Of a stretch of 64,000 nt of DNA, positions 42,474-51,479 are shown one piece after another. Under the pieces are notes generated by a model, which was not told the origin of the DNA, did not search any database, and saw only the letters and a program-made list of their open reading frames with translations. The stretch's first letter is position 1. Every line of letters starts with the position of its first letter. The stretch comes from an uncultured Bryobacterales bacterium. Lineage in GTDB: Bacteria; Acidobacteriota; Terriglobia; Bryobacterales; Bryobacteraceae. The translations under genes were made by a program, and so were the position numbers. The stretch covers positions 1 to 64,000 of the forward strand of contig CALGAR010000144.1 of NCBI GenBank assembly GCA_937959285.1. The letters are read 5' to 3'.

Positions 42474-43781
42474 TTAACCTGCTTGCACTCTGGGCCGGAC
42501 GTGCGCCCGCCAGATTTCAGCGAACAATCGAAAGGCAACAGGCTGCCGCAATCCCAACAAGTAGAGGGCAGCGCCGAGGGCGAACCATACGAGGTAAACG
42601 ATCGTCACCCACCAGTGAATATGTCCGGCCAGCACGCCCCAGAATCCAGGTCCCGGATGAACGGGCGAGAGGAGAAACTGAACAAACCACAATGCAAACA
42701 GCGCCGCGGCCTCCCACCAGATCAACCGCATATTGATCAGGAAGAGCATCCCGACCAGAGACTGCCCGAGCGTCATTAGAATTTCGAGCCGCTGCGTCTC
42801 GTCAAACGGAATCTCTGACGGAGCGCCCCGGCTGATCGAGAAGACGATCGGAAGCATAGCCGCAAGCAGTGTCCACTGGTTAATGTTGCTCGAAACCATG
42901 TTCATCAGGGCCATCGGTGCTCGCTCTACGGTTCGGGCCCAGTAAAATGCGGACACCTTCTCGGGAAACTCGGAGACGAAGGGAGCAACCCACTGAACAA
43001 ACACGAAACTGGGAACCCCAAGCATCGCAGATACCGCGAGAAGACTGCCAAGGAAGGGCTCTGCGACGAAGTAGATGATGCCTCCGCCGAGCACAAAGAG
43101 TGTGAAGATGATGGTATTCCGCACCCTGCGCGGAGACTTGACGATCGCTCGCGGAATACGTTCCAGGTCTTCGATCGTCTCCGCCTCCTGCGGGGGGATT
43201 CGGGTCAGTACGAATAGGTAGGCGATGTAGATAAGGATCAGCACTGCTGCGTCAATCAGATTTAGCGACGACTTATACCAGATCCAGGCGACATAGAGGA
43301 GCGGGGTCAGCAGGCCGACGACCTCGACGCAGTGTTCGTCAGCAAGCGGAATTTGCCGGAGCGGCCTTCCGGTTCGGATTCGATGGAATAGGGCGGCCGT
43401 AAAGTAGATCATCGGCCAGCCCAAGCCGGTCAGCAGGCGTAAGGCACCGGTGAGATTGGCTAACAGCAGCGGAACCTGCTGTTTCCAGGCCAGCACGGCC
43501 TCGACGGCAAATTCAGGAAGCGTCTGTAGCCACGCAAGAATCGCCAGCGCGAATCCCTGAGCAACAAAAAATTGGGCAGACTCAGCGGCCCACGCGATTA
43601 GCATCGCAGCGAGCAGGATGGCGGGAGTGGTCCAAAGTGCTGATCCTGGCGAAACCTCTTCAATCGGGATCGCGGCGAGAGCCAGTAGGGCGAATAGCGG
43701 GGCGGAGATCCGTCCTGTGCGCTGCGCTCGTTCGGTGCCTCCCGTCCCCACTCTATGAAACCTACCAAAAAGTGAGGTCAT
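42474..43781 (-). CDS. CaCA-superfamily cation exchanger (sodium/calcium type)
   Basis: The 435-residue protein has about eleven membrane helices and two inverted alpha repeats: LPEFAVEAVLAWKQQVP with TGALRLLTGLGWPMI, and VAPFVSEFPEKVSAFYWA with ALMNMVSSNINQWTLL. The acidic residues in the two PE(F) motifs match the ion-binding glutamates of Na/Ca exchangers. A soluble loop lies between. The ion is inferred. The start overlaps the nadB end by 20 bases. Confidence 0.8.
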   Translation of the reverse strand: MTSLFGRFHRVGTGGTERAQRTGRISAPLFALLALAAIPIEEVSPGSALWTTPAILLAAMLIAWAAESAQFFVAQGFALAILAWLQTLPEFAVEAVLAWKQQVPLLLANLTGALRLLTGLGWPMIYFTAALFHRIRTGRPLRQIPLADEHCVEVVGLLTPLLYVAWIWYKSSLNLIDAAVLILIYIAYLFVLTRIPPQEAETIEDLERIPRAIVKSPRRVRNTIIFTLFVLGGGIIYFVAEPFLGSLLAVSAMLGVPSFVFVQWVAPFVSEFPEKVSAFYWARTVERAPMALMNMVSSNINQWTLLAAMLPIVFSISRGAPSEIPFDETQRLEILMTLGQSLVGMLFLINMRLIWWEAAALFALWFVQFLLSPVHPGPGFWGVLAGHIHWWVTIVYLVWFALGAALYLLGLRQPVAFRLFAEIWRAHVRPRVQAG

Positions 43782-45303
43782 TGTCCTTGGAAACTACAGA
43801 ATGCTTCCGAAACTCTTCTCTGGGTACCGGGAAATCGACGCGGAAATGGGCTCCCCGGCTCTCCTCGCGTTTGAGAGCGCTCCGCGCGATCAGCGCTGCT
43901 ACCTGCTGCATGTTGCGCAACTCGAAGATTCTGCGCGTAAAGGCACCCGAGCGCGTCTGAGGAACGTTATCCAGGCGCTTGACAGCTTCCTCCAGCCCCT
44001 CGCGCGATCGCACAATGCCGCAGTGCTCCCAGGTGATCCGGCGCAAGTCTGCCTCTTCAATCTCGGGGAAACACATGGGAGGCGGCTCCGTGACCGGAAG
44101 ACTTCCTGCCCCCGCCCATTCCCGCATCGCCACTCCGGCGCGCCGCCCGAAAACCACGCCCTCCAAAAGCGAGTTGCTTGCAAGGCGGTTGGCTCCATGC
44201 ACTCCGGTACAGGCCGCTTCTCCCGCAGCGAACAGCCGGGGAACATTGGTGCGTCCGTGGAGATCCGTGCGAATTCCGCCCATCGCGTAGTGGGCAGCGG
44301 GGGCCACGGGCGCTGGCGACTTCGCAAGATCGACGCCGTAGAGCAGACACGTTTCGTAGATGCGCGGGAAACGATGGCGGACAAAGCTGGGCTCGCGGTG
44401 AGTGAGATCCAGCAGAACATGGGGAGCGCCGGTACGCTGCATCTCGCTGACGATCGAACGCGAAACAACGTCACGGGGCGCGAGCTCTTCCATCGGGTGA
44501 TAGTTCTGCATGAAGAGCTCGCCATGGATGTTGCGCAGCAAGGCTCCTTCGCCTCGTAAGGCTTCCGAGAGCAAGAACCGGGGAGCGCCTTCGACGTGCA
44601 AAGCGGTGGGATGAAACTGCACGAATTCGAGGTCGCTAATCTCTGCGCCGGCCCGGTAGGCCATTGCGATGCCATCGCCGGTGGCGACGTCCGGGTTTGT
44701 CGTATTGAGATAGACCCGGCCCAAGCCGCCGGTTGCGAGGAGCACTGCCTTTGCCTGAATTGCCGTCAGATGCCCGGATTCCTGGTCAAATGCAATCGCT
44801 CCCGCCACCTCTCCCTCGAAAAGGACAAGGTCCGTTACGGCAGCGAAGCTCTGGAACTGGACGTTCGGCAGCGCGGCTGCCTTGCGGTAAAGCGTGCGGG
44901 CGATCTCGTGGCCGGTGGAATCGCCATGGGCGTGCAGAACACGGCTGCGGCTGTGAGCCCCTTCACGCGTGAACAACAGGCGCGATCCCTCGCGGTCAAA
45001 CTCGGTGCCCCAGTCGATTAGCTCCTGGATTGCGGCCGGTCCCTCTTCAACCAGCGTTCGGACCGCGTCCCGGTTGCACAAACCGTCGCCGGCGTTCAAG
45101 GTGTCCTGTTCATGGAGCTCCACCTCGTCATCGTCGCTGAGCGCTACGGCGATGCCTCCCTGCGCATACTCGGACGATGATTCCCGCAGCGTGTCCTTGG
45201 CAACAACGAGGACACGTCCGGCGCTCGCCAGTTCAATAGCGGCTCGCAGCCCCGCCACTCCGGCGCCTACTACTAAAAAGTCTGTCTCTATATGTTCCGT
45301 GAT
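43762..45303 (-). CDS. nadB: L-aspartate oxidase (start codon unclear)
   Basis: The protein aligns with NadB: the N-terminal FAD motif DFLVVGAGVAGLRA, SSSEYAQGGIAVAL, RVLHAHGDSTGHEIARTLY, LATGGLGRVYLNTTNPDVAT, YAMGGIRTDLHGRTNVPRLF and the C-terminal helical domain. It makes iminoaspartate for NAD. The only ordinary start, GTG 45258, lies inside the GAGVAG motif and would destroy it. Upstream the same frame reads ITEHIETDFLVVGAG with no ATG, GTG or TTG before a stop, so an ATC at 45303 or an ATA at 45291 may be used. It is divergent from aroB. Confidence 0.88.
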   Translation of the reverse strand: MTEHIETDFLVVGAGVAGLRAAIELASAGRVLVVAKDTLRESSSEYAQGGIAVALSDDDEVELHEQDTLNAGDGLCNRDAVRTLVEEGPAAIQELIDWGTEFDREGSRLLFTREGAHSRSRVLHAHGDSTGHEIARTLYRKAAALPNVQFQSFAAVTDLVLFEGEVAGAIAFDQESGHLTAIQAKAVLLATGGLGRVYLNTTNPDVATGDGIAMAYRAGAEISDLEFVQFHPTALHVEGAPRFLLSEALRGEGALLRNIHGELFMQNYHPMEELAPRDVVSRSIVSEMQRTGAPHVLLDLTHREPSFVRHRFPRIYETCLLYGVDLAKSPAPVAPAAHYAMGGIRTDLHGRTNVPRLFAAGEAACTGVHGANRLASNSLLEGVVFGRRAGVAMREWAGAGSLPVTEPPPMCFPEIEEADLRRITWEHCGIVRSREGLEEAVKRLDNVPQTRSGAFTRRIFELRNMQQVAALIARSALKREESRGAHFRVDFPVPREEFRKHSVVSKDNDLTFW

Positions 45304-45334
45304 CGGGTCGATTCTCCCATGCTACAACGAATGT

Positions 45335-46417
45335 ATGGCTACCTTCCCGGTGCAGACTGCCTCGAAGGCGTACTGCGTCCACGTTGAGCGCAACCTTCTT
45401 TCCCGGCTCGGGTCCTTCCTGCCTTCATCCGCAGGCAAGGTCTTTGTCGTGACCACCGAAGATGTCTGGCGGCTGCACGGCGAAACGGTGAAGCAAGCCT
45501 TGCGCGATCGCGCCCACGCGGTCCTCTTCTTTCCCGGCGGAGAGGAACGGAAGCGGCTATCCTCGGTGGAAACGCTGGCCGAACAGATGGTGGCCGAAGG
45601 TGGCGACCGGTCAAGCATCGTGGTGGCCTTTGGAGGCGGCATCGTCGGCGACGTCGGAGGCTTCCTTGCTGCGATTTTCATGCGCGGCGTGCCCGTGTTG
45701 CAAGTGCCGACGACTCTGCTCGCCCAGGTGGACGCAGCCATCGGCGGGAAAACCGGTGTCAACCTCGAATCCGGAAAGAATCTGATCGGCAGCTTCCACC
45801 AGCCTGAGGCCGTTCTAGTGGATCCCGAAGTGCTGAAGACGCTGCCCGAACGCGAATACCGGGCAGGGCTGTTTGAAGTCATCAAGGCGGGGATCATCCG
45901 TGATCCTGATCTTCACCGGCTGATGTCCGAACGCGCCGGCGCGGTTTTAAGCCAGGATCCCGGCACGGTCGACAGAATGATCGAGGCTAGCGTCCGCATC
46001 AAGGCCGAGGTTGTCTCGGCTGACGAACGCGAGGGAGACCTCCGCCGCATCCTCAATTTCGGCCACACTCTGGGACACGCCCTTGAGGCTGAAACCGAGT
46101 ATCGGCGATTTCTGCACGGCGAGGCGGTCGCTTTCGGAATGAGGGCTGCCGTCCATCTTTCCCGGTTGACGGGTCGCCTTTCCGCTGAAACGGCTGCCGA
46201 TATTTTGAAGACCATAAACAAATACGGCCCCATCCCTTCTCTCGAGGGTATTTCGCCGGAGGCGGTAGCCCGCCACATTTACAAGGACAAGAAGACTGTC
46301 CGCGGAAAGGTGCACTTTGTCCTGGTTCCCGCTATTGGCCAGACAGTGATCGTTTCCGGCCTCGAGGAGAAGACGGTGCTCGAAGCGGCGCGGCTAGGGC
46401 TTGCAGGAGAAGCTTGA
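45335..46417 (+). CDS. aroB: 3-dehydroquinate synthase
   Basis: The 360-residue protein has VVAFGGGIVGDVGGFLAAIF, VPTTLLAQVDAAIGGKTGVN, EVIKAGIIRD, and the zinc ligands in LNFGHTLGHALEAE and HGEAVAFGM. It closes DAHP to dehydroquinate in the shikimate route. ATG 45335 (MATFPVQTASKAY) is chosen over a long upstream frame that runs antisense through nadB. Its end overlaps the ubiE start by four bases. Confidence 0.95.
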   Translation: MATFPVQTASKAYCVHVERNLLSRLGSFLPSSAGKVFVVTTEDVWRLHGETVKQALRDRAHAVLFFPGGEERKRLSSVETLAEQMVAEGGDRSSIVVAFGGGIVGDVGGFLAAIFMRGVPVLQVPTTLLAQVDAAIGGKTGVNLESGKNLIGSFHQPEAVLVDPEVLKTLPEREYRAGLFEVIKAGIIRDPDLHRLMSERAGAVLSQDPGTVDRMIEASVRIKAEVVSADEREGDLRRILNFGHTLGHALEAETEYRRFLHGEAVAFGMRAAVHLSRLTGRLSAETAADILKTINKYGPIPSLEGISPEAVARHIYKDKKTVRGKVHFVLVPAIGQTVIVSGLEEKTVLEAARLGLAGEA

Positions 46418-47154
46418 AGACACTCGGAACAACGCCACCCGGGACGGCGACAGAGGAACAGGCGGCGCGATGGGTGCGCAGCATGTTCGGTCGCGTCGCG
46501 CATCGCTATGACCTGCTAAATCACCTGTTGTCGTTTCAGATTGACCGGTACTGGCGCTTCCGCACTGTTCGGGAAGTCCGGCATGTCCTGAGGCGCCCAG
46601 GTATTCGTGTGATGGACTTGTGCTGCGGGACCGGTGACCTGCTGCTTGCGCTATCGGAGCACAAGAAGTCTGAGATATTCGGCGCCGATTTCTGCCACCC
46701 AATGCTGATCGCAGCGGCTGAGAAGGCGCGGAAGCGCCGTTCTTCTGCAGTTCTTTTCGAGGCCGATGCGCTCTGTCTTCCAGTGTCCGACCGGTCGCTC
46801 GACCTCGTCACGGTCGCCTTTGGCTTTCGCAACTTCGCCAACTATCGCAAGGGGCTTGAGGAGTTGAAACGCGTTCTGCGGCCAGGCGGAATGGTGGCCA
46901 TCCTGGAGTTCTCGAGGCCGCAAAACTCGCTGATAGCAAGCGCCTATAACTTCTATTCGCGATGGATTCTGCCCCGCCTCGGAGGCGCTATCTCCGGGTC
47001 TCCGGACGCCTATGCGTACCTGCCGGAATCTGTGCGGAAGTTCCCGGGCGCGGAAGATCTGGCGGCGGAGATGCGGCAGGCTGGCTATGTCCGGGTCCGG
47101 TTTAAGCGGATGACTTTCGGTGTCGTCGCCCTGCACTTGGCGGAGGTGGATTAA
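46414..47154 (+). CDS. ubiE: Demethylmenaquinone/ubiquinone methyltransferase
   Basis: The 246-residue class I methyltransferase has RYDLLNHLLSFQIDRYWR, the SAM motif VMDLCCGTGDLLLAL, LVTVAFGFRNFANYRKGL and LRPGGMVAILEFSRP, all typical of UbiE/MenG. The TTG start overlaps the aroB TGA, so it is translationally coupled. With a futalosine-type mqnD in the same window, its product is most likely menaquinone. Confidence 0.93.
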   Translation: MKTLGTTPPGTATEEQAARWVRSMFGRVAHRYDLLNHLLSFQIDRYWRFRTVREVRHVLRRPGIRVMDLCCGTGDLLLALSEHKKSEIFGADFCHPMLIAAAEKARKRRSSAVLFEADALCLPVSDRSLDLVTVAFGFRNFANYRKGLEELKRVLRPGGMVAILEFSRPQNSLIASAYNFYSRWILPRLGGAISGSPDAYAYLPESVRKFPGAEDLAAEMRQAGYVRVRFKRMTFGVVALHLAEVD

Positions 47155-47326
47155 GATTTCGGCCATGGTGAAGCGGGTGAAATTGATCACGGCAGGCGCC
47201 GGAACGGCTGGGGAATAGCTGGTACGGAGGTCCTTCCGCGGCAGTAGAGAATATCGCCGTGTCGTTACGGGCGGCAGCGCGCCTGACAGTGCGTCCAGGG
47301 AGGATTCGACAGGGAATCAGCGCTTG

Positions 47327-47782
47327 CTACTCGTTGCCGTTCTCGTCGTCGTCTTCTTCTTTCGGCTGCATGCGGGCGCGGACTTCCTCCATGACCTCCT
47401 CGCCCAGAATCTGCCGGCCGACCTCCTGCATGACGCGAGCTGCTGCGTTCATCTTGCCCATCAGCTTCAGCGCTGTCAGGTGGCCCATCCGGTATTCGGT
47501 AAGCGTCAAGCGGCGGCACGCCTTCATGCGGATCGGCTTCATGGTCTTGTCCGGGCAAGGCATGAGGATATAGGTCTCGTCCAATCCCGGATCGGAACCA
47601 TCGTCCGGAACTTCCACATAAATCTGGGCAGTCAGGCCGACTTGCCCGAAATTGGCCCGCTTTCCTTCCGTTTCCGGGAACAAAGCCCAAAGTTCCCGTT
47701 CCGTCTCGATATAGTCTTCGAAATCGAAGCTGTCCGGCAGTGCAAAGGAAGCACCCGGATCCACAAAGACATATTGACTCAC
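47327..47782 (-). CDS. Hypothetical protein with acidic tail
   Basis: The 151-residue cytoplasmic protein begins MSQYVFVDPGASFALPDSF, has a helical second half (RRLTLTEYRMGHLTALKLMG) and ends KEEDDDENGNE. The ATG follows a clear AAGGGAGGATTCTTG-type site. No known domain recognised. It is a single gene between ubiE and a small membrane-protein gene. Confidence 0.75.
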   Translation of the reverse strand: MSQYVFVDPGASFALPDSFDFEDYIETERELWALFPETEGKRANFGQVGLTAQIYVEVPDDGSDPGLDETYILMPCPDKTMKPIRMKACRRLTLTEYRMGHLTALKLMGKMNAAARVMQEVGRQILGEEVMEEVRARMQPKEEDDDENGNE

Positions 47783-48048
47783 AAGAATCCTCCCTTTGGA
47801 ATAGGTGACGACTGGATTGGTAGGTGCGTTCCCAGTATAGCAGGCATTTTTGACATAGTTGGAATGAAAGTTCGGTATTTTTTACTTTGGCGTGAAAAAG
47901 GAGAGGATGATTACAAGTGTTTTACATTTCGCTTTTTCTTGGATAACAAGAATAACGAGAGCGTGTTCACTTTGCGGAGGTGGTACTGGGTGAGAATCTG
48001 GTAACAGTGCGGCGGAAGGGCAAGTCCAACAGGGCAAGGAGAACCAAC
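47783..48048. promoter_or_regulatory. Divergent intergenic region with a TTGACA box
   Basis: AT-rich for this genome. A TTGACA occurs at 47850-47855 with TATTTT 20 bases later on the plus strand, and TATACT reads leftward at 47839-47834 before the hypothetical gene. Neither pair has ideal spacing. Confidence 0.3.
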
Positions 48049-48261
48049 ATGACGACGTCTCAACCGAGCGGAACGGGTTACCTCGAGTCAGCCAGGGATC
48101 GTCTGGACCAGGAGACAATGAGGCGGAGAGGTCGCAATCTCTTCCATTGGCTTGCTCTTGGCTCAGTCGGGGCCTCGGTGGCTCTGTTTCTTGCCGGCAA
48201 GAAGAATGCGGCTATCTTCGTCGGTCTCTGGCCCCCTACTTTTGAAGCGATGCGGCGATAG
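48049..48261 (+). CDS. Small membrane protein of unknown function
   Basis: The 70-residue protein starts at ATG 48049 after AAGGAGAACC. It has a charged N-terminus (ARDRLDQETMRRRGRN) and one long hydrophobic stretch with a Lys-Lys break (HWLALGSVGASVALFLAG, KKNAAIFVGLWPPTFEAM). Such short hairpin-helix proteins are common in Acidobacteria; no role is known. Confidence 0.65.
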   Translation: MTTSQPSGTGYLESARDRLDQETMRRRGRNLFHWLALGSVGASVALFLAGKKNAAIFVGLWPPTFEAMRR

Positions 48262-48378
48262 TCGCAGGTGCAGCGGCCACCTGAACTGACCTCTGCGCGA
48301 CTTCGTGGCCGCTAACCTCTTTCCTCGACTTTCCTCGACTTCCATAGCCCTAATCTTATCCACGGTGTCTTTTCTTCT

Positions 48379-48410
48379 TTTGTAAGTGAACACCCGCTTT
48401 GTAAGTGAAC
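48379..48410. repeat. Tandem 13-bp direct repeat
   Basis: TTTGTAAGTGAAC occurs at 48379-48391 and again at 48398-48410, a 19-base period. The arrangement resembles a tandem binding site for a regulator. Confidence 0.6.
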
Positions 48411-48721
48411 GCTCTCTTTCTTTGCAACTAGACGCGTACTATTTGTATGAAATCCGTAGCAGGCATGGAAGAGAATTCGCAGCAAATTGGCTTACACACC
48501 TCTTTAGATATTCGAAATTATAACCTTCAATCAGTAGATCCACGTATTCGTGCCTGGGAGTGGGTGATGGCAACCTATCCTCGGCGTCTGGGGGTACTGG
48601 TACTTCCTTCCGGGCGCGCGGCAGCCTGCACCAGGAGCCACCGGCAATCTTTCGCATGAAATCGAATCGCTACTAATCCGCTTCTCCTCGCCGAACGTTA
48701 TACGAGAAGAAGATTGCGGAT

Positions 48722-48740
48722 CGTTAACTTCTATTTAACG
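48722..48740. promoter_or_regulatory. Perfect inverted repeat, possible operator
   Basis: CGTTAA and TTAACG are separated by seven bases, about 100 bases before the gene at 48842. The arms are perfect over 6 bp. Confidence 0.4.
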
Positions 48741-48841
48741 GTTCTGCTCAGAATTTATGTGTATTCTGTGTAACGATGAGTAATCTGCGTTCGTCGACCG
48801 GCTAACGTTTTCTACCTGTGCGACCGATATGGGGGAATGGA

Positions 48842-49156
48842 ATGATCGAGCCGACGCACGATGGAGAGCTGCTTGTCCGGTTCAATCGCCTTATCCGCGA
48901 ACTGCTGCGGGGTACGATAACCCGCAACACGTTTCGGCCCTGGGAAATCCAGCTCTTGCTGGATATAGAGTCGTGTGGTTTGAGAAAATCGACTCGCCGC
49001 GACATCCTTTTGCGGTACCAGAAGGCCGTACAACGGCAGATGGAGAACGGCGCCCGGTTTCCCATGAAACTGTCCGAGTACCTGGAAACTACCCGAGGGC
49101 GTCGCCGGGCCAGCGGACGGTCTCCCAGTGGCCTCCGCTCACCGGTCTCAAGTTAG
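48842..49156 (+). CDS. Conserved small protein of unknown function
   Basis: The 104-residue protein starts at ATG 48842 (MIEPTHDGELLVRFNRLIRE) after GGGGGAATGG. Its helical N-terminal 80 residues (TFRPWEIQLLLDIESCGLRK, RRDILLRYQKAVQRQMENG) look conserved and soluble; the last 20 (RGRRRASGRSPSGLRSP) are low-complexity and basic. No known domain. Confidence 0.65.
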   Translation: MIEPTHDGELLVRFNRLIRELLRGTITRNTFRPWEIQLLLDIESCGLRKSTRRDILLRYQKAVQRQMENGARFPMKLSEYLETTRGRRRASGRSPSGLRSPVSS

Positions 49157-49236
49157 AAACCCGCTGCGCTATCCTGGAATTAGCCCTTGGTCATTCGTCG
49201 GAAGGCCACTTGGGCAAGGAGGAGACTGTACCGAAC

Positions 49237-49545
49237 ATGGAAAGTGGGCAAGAGCCGAAGGCTCCGAACGTACGCCGCGTCATGTGCGTGAAATTCGGGC
49301 GTGAGATGGAGGGACTGTCGGAAGTTCCGTTTGAGGGCCACCCTCTAGGGCAGCGTATTTACGAAAACGTCTCCAAAGAAGCGTGGAGAATGTGGGTGGA
49401 GCATATGAAGATGCTCATGAACGAGTACCGCCTCAACCTGGGAACTCCGGAAGCTCAGGAATTCCTCCTCAAGCAGATGGAAGAGTACTTCTTCGGCGAA
49501 GGGGCAAGACTGCCGGAAGGCTACGTCCCGCCCTCTAGAGGGTAG
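49237..49545 (+). CDS. yggX: Fe(2+)-trafficking / oxidative damage protection protein, YggX-like
   Basis: The 102-residue protein matches YggX: VMCVKFGREMEGL with the conserved Cys, LGQRIYENVSKEAWRMWVEH, KMLMNEYRLNLGTPEA and FLLKQMEEYFFGEG. YggX protects iron-sulfur clusters and limits labile iron. The N- and C-termini are each about 10-15 residues longer than usual. AGGAGG lies about 13 bases before ATG 49237; a second ATG at 49282 is possible. Confidence 0.85.
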   Translation: MESGQEPKAPNVRRVMCVKFGREMEGLSEVPFEGHPLGQRIYENVSKEAWRMWVEHMKMLMNEYRLNLGTPEAQEFLLKQMEEYFFGEGARLPEGYVPPSRG

Positions 49546-49619
49546 GGAAGGATCACGCGAGTGGTCCTGATACCCTGGAAGCGAGTCCTCACAGCATCCC
49601 CAAAGCGCTCCACTCCACC

Positions 49620-51479
49620 TCATCCGTCCTCTTCAGTCGCAGCAGGAAGGGTGAAGTAGAAAGTGGAGCCCTTTCCTGGTTTCGACTCAACCCAGATCCG
49701 TCCTCCGTGCCTCTCCACGATGCGCCGGCAGATGGCAAGGCCTAGTCCTGTTCCTTCATACTCGGTCCTGGGATGGAGACGTTTGAATAGCTGGAAAATC
49801 TGCTCCGCGTAAGCCATGTCGATGCCGATGCCGTTGTCCCGCACGGAAAACAGCCAGTTTCCGTTCTGGCGGTTGGCCGAAACGTGAATCCGGGGCGGCT
49901 GATCACTGCGGTACTTAATAGCGTTTGCGAGGAGGTTCTGAAGGAGTTGCGTAAGGTTCCGGTCGTCGGCCAGCACGGATGGCAAGGGGTCGTGCGTAAC
50001 GACAGCGGAGGATTCCTGGATCGCTGTGTGAAGCGTGAACATCACGGTGGCTAGCACGCCCTCGAGCGACACAGGCCGCGTCTGGAGCGGCATTCCGCTG
50101 ACACGGGAGTACTCGAGTAGATCGTTGATCAGGGATTTCATCCGCGTTGCGGCGCCTTGAATGAAAGTGAGGCAATCACGCGTTTCGGGCGTAATGTGAC
50201 TTTGAAGCAGGCGTTCCAGCAGTTGGCTATAGGTGAGGATCATGCGGAGCGGTTCCTGGAGGTCGTGGGAAACGGCAAAGGCGAACCGCTGGAGTTCTTC
50301 GTTTGACCGTTCGATCTCTTGCGTCCGTTGGTGACTTTCCTCCTCTGCCTCGACCCGGTCGCTGACGTCGATGACGATTCCAAGCACACGCTGAGGATCG
50401 CCGTTCTTGTCGTAGAACACTTTGGCTGGCGCGTGAAGCCAGCGCACGCGGCCATCCGGGCGAATCGCGCGATAGTCGAACGTAAGGTTTTCGGCCCGTT
50501 CCTTGAAGCCGGCTTTGATCTGGCACTCTACATCCTCGACATCCTCCGGGTGGATGCGCCTCCGCCATGAGGCGAAATTTCCCTCGAAGGTTCCGTCCTC
50601 CAGCCCGAAAATGAGCTCCAGTTGCCTGGTCCACATGAGTCGGTCATTCGGAATGTTCCAGTCGAACGTACCGATACCTCCCGCAGACTGTGCCAGCGCC
50701 AGGCGCTCCTCGCTCTCAGCGAGTGCAAGCTCCATTTGCTTCCGGCTGGTAATGTCCTGCACGATTCCAATGAGGCGCGTCGGGGTGTTGTGCTCGTCGA
50801 GCACAGTCGTTGCGTGATTCTGGACCCAACGGCACTCACCGTCGGGTAGGAGAATTCGAAATTCCCTCCCTGTGATGGTTTCGGCCTGGGTCAGGAAACG
50901 CCCCGCCAGGTCTGCGTCCTCCGGATGAATCCGATCTTCGAGAGACATGGGATTGGTCTTTCCCTCCCCGGGCGGGAGGCCAAAGATAACCTCCAGTTCG
51001 TCGGAGATATGCGTTGTACCCGATGCCAGATCGCGCTCCCAAAGACCCATCCGGTTCACCTGCAAGGCAAGGTTCAGCCGGCGCTCGCTGATTCTAAGCC
51101 GCTCCTCTATCTCCCATGCGTGGACCAGGTTCTCAATGGTTTCTGGCAGCAGTGAGGAATACTCGGTGGCAAGAAACCAATCGGCCCCGGCCTCAAGGAT
51201 ACTCTTCTGCACTTCGATTCCATCTCGGAGAGGGGCCAGACAGAGCACTTGCGTGGCCGCCGTCACGCTGTCGGATTTGATCTTCCTGCATAACTCTACG
51301 GTGGCCGCATGGTTTGCGGATCTTTCCACAATCGCAACCGGGGGTGAGTGTTTTTTGATAAGGTCTATCGCTTCGTTATCCGACCCTGCCTCCAAGACGT
51401 GGAATCCTGCTTGCCGTAGAACCCTGGATCTCTCCCGTTGCAGATCCACGTTCTCGGTCAGGTTCAAAATCGAATACAT
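49620..51479 (-). CDS. PAS-domain sensor histidine kinase with degenerate receiver
   Basis: The 619-residue cytoplasmic kinase begins with a receiver-like domain (1-125) whose phospho-acceptor position is Glu52 (AIVERSAN) instead of Asp. Two PAS-PAC units follow (RMGLWERDLASG ... VQDITSRKQMELA, and GGIGTFDWNIPN ... IVIDVSDRVEAEE). A phytochrome-type DHp helix (FAVSHDLQEPLRMILTYSQL) leads to an ATPase domain (LLANAIKYRS, DNGIGIDM, GTGLGLAI). It has no membrane segment and no linked regulator, so it probably senses a soluble signal. Confidence 0.9.
   Translation of the reverse strand: MYSILNLTENVDLQRERSRVLRQAGFHVLEAGSDNEAIDLIKKHSPPVAIVERSANHAATVELCRKIKSDSVTAATQVLCLAPLRDGIEVQKSILEAGADWFLATEYSSLLPETIENLVHAWEIEERLRISERRLNLALQVNRMGLWERDLASGTTHISDELEVIFGLPPGEGKTNPMSLEDRIHPEDADLAGRFLTQAETITGREFRILLPDGECRWVQNHATTVLDEHNTPTRLIGIVQDITSRKQMELALAESEERLALAQSAGGIGTFDWNIPNDRLMWTRQLELIFGLEDGTFEGNFASWRRRIHPEDVEDVECQIKAGFKERAENLTFDYRAIRPDGRVRWLHAPAKVFYDKNGDPQRVLGIVIDVSDRVEAEEESHQRTQEIERSNEELQRFAFAVSHDLQEPLRMILTYSQLLERLLQSHITPETRDCLTFIQGAATRMKSLINDLLEYSRVSGMPLQTRPVSLEGVLATVMFTLHTAIQESSAVVTHDPLPSVLADDRNLTQLLQNLLANAIKYRSDQPPRIHVSANRQNGNWLFSVRDNGIGIDMAYAEQIFQLFKRLHPRTEYEGTGLGLAICRRIVERHGGRIWVESKPGKGSTFYFTLPAATEEDG

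Larger units (their letters stand above)
48262..48841. other. 580-base stretch with repeats and no convincing gene
   Basis: Short open frames on both strands between 48439 and 48659 lack good ribosome sites and protein-like composition. The stretch contains a tandem pair of 13-bp repeats (48379-48410), a doubled TCCTCGACT (about 48322-48342) and a palindrome CGTTAA-N7-TTAACG at 48722-48740. It is AT-richer than its neighbours, and the last part probably holds the promoter of the gene at 48842. Confidence 0.5.

Noticed and set aside
44969..45334. 122-codon N-terminal extension of aroB
   Set aside because: It runs antisense through nadB and aroB homology begins at ATG 45335.
48439..48659. Two opposed short frames (70 and 72 codons)
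   Set aside because: They overlap almost completely on opposite strands, lack ribosome sites and have no protein-like pattern. Treated as non-coding.
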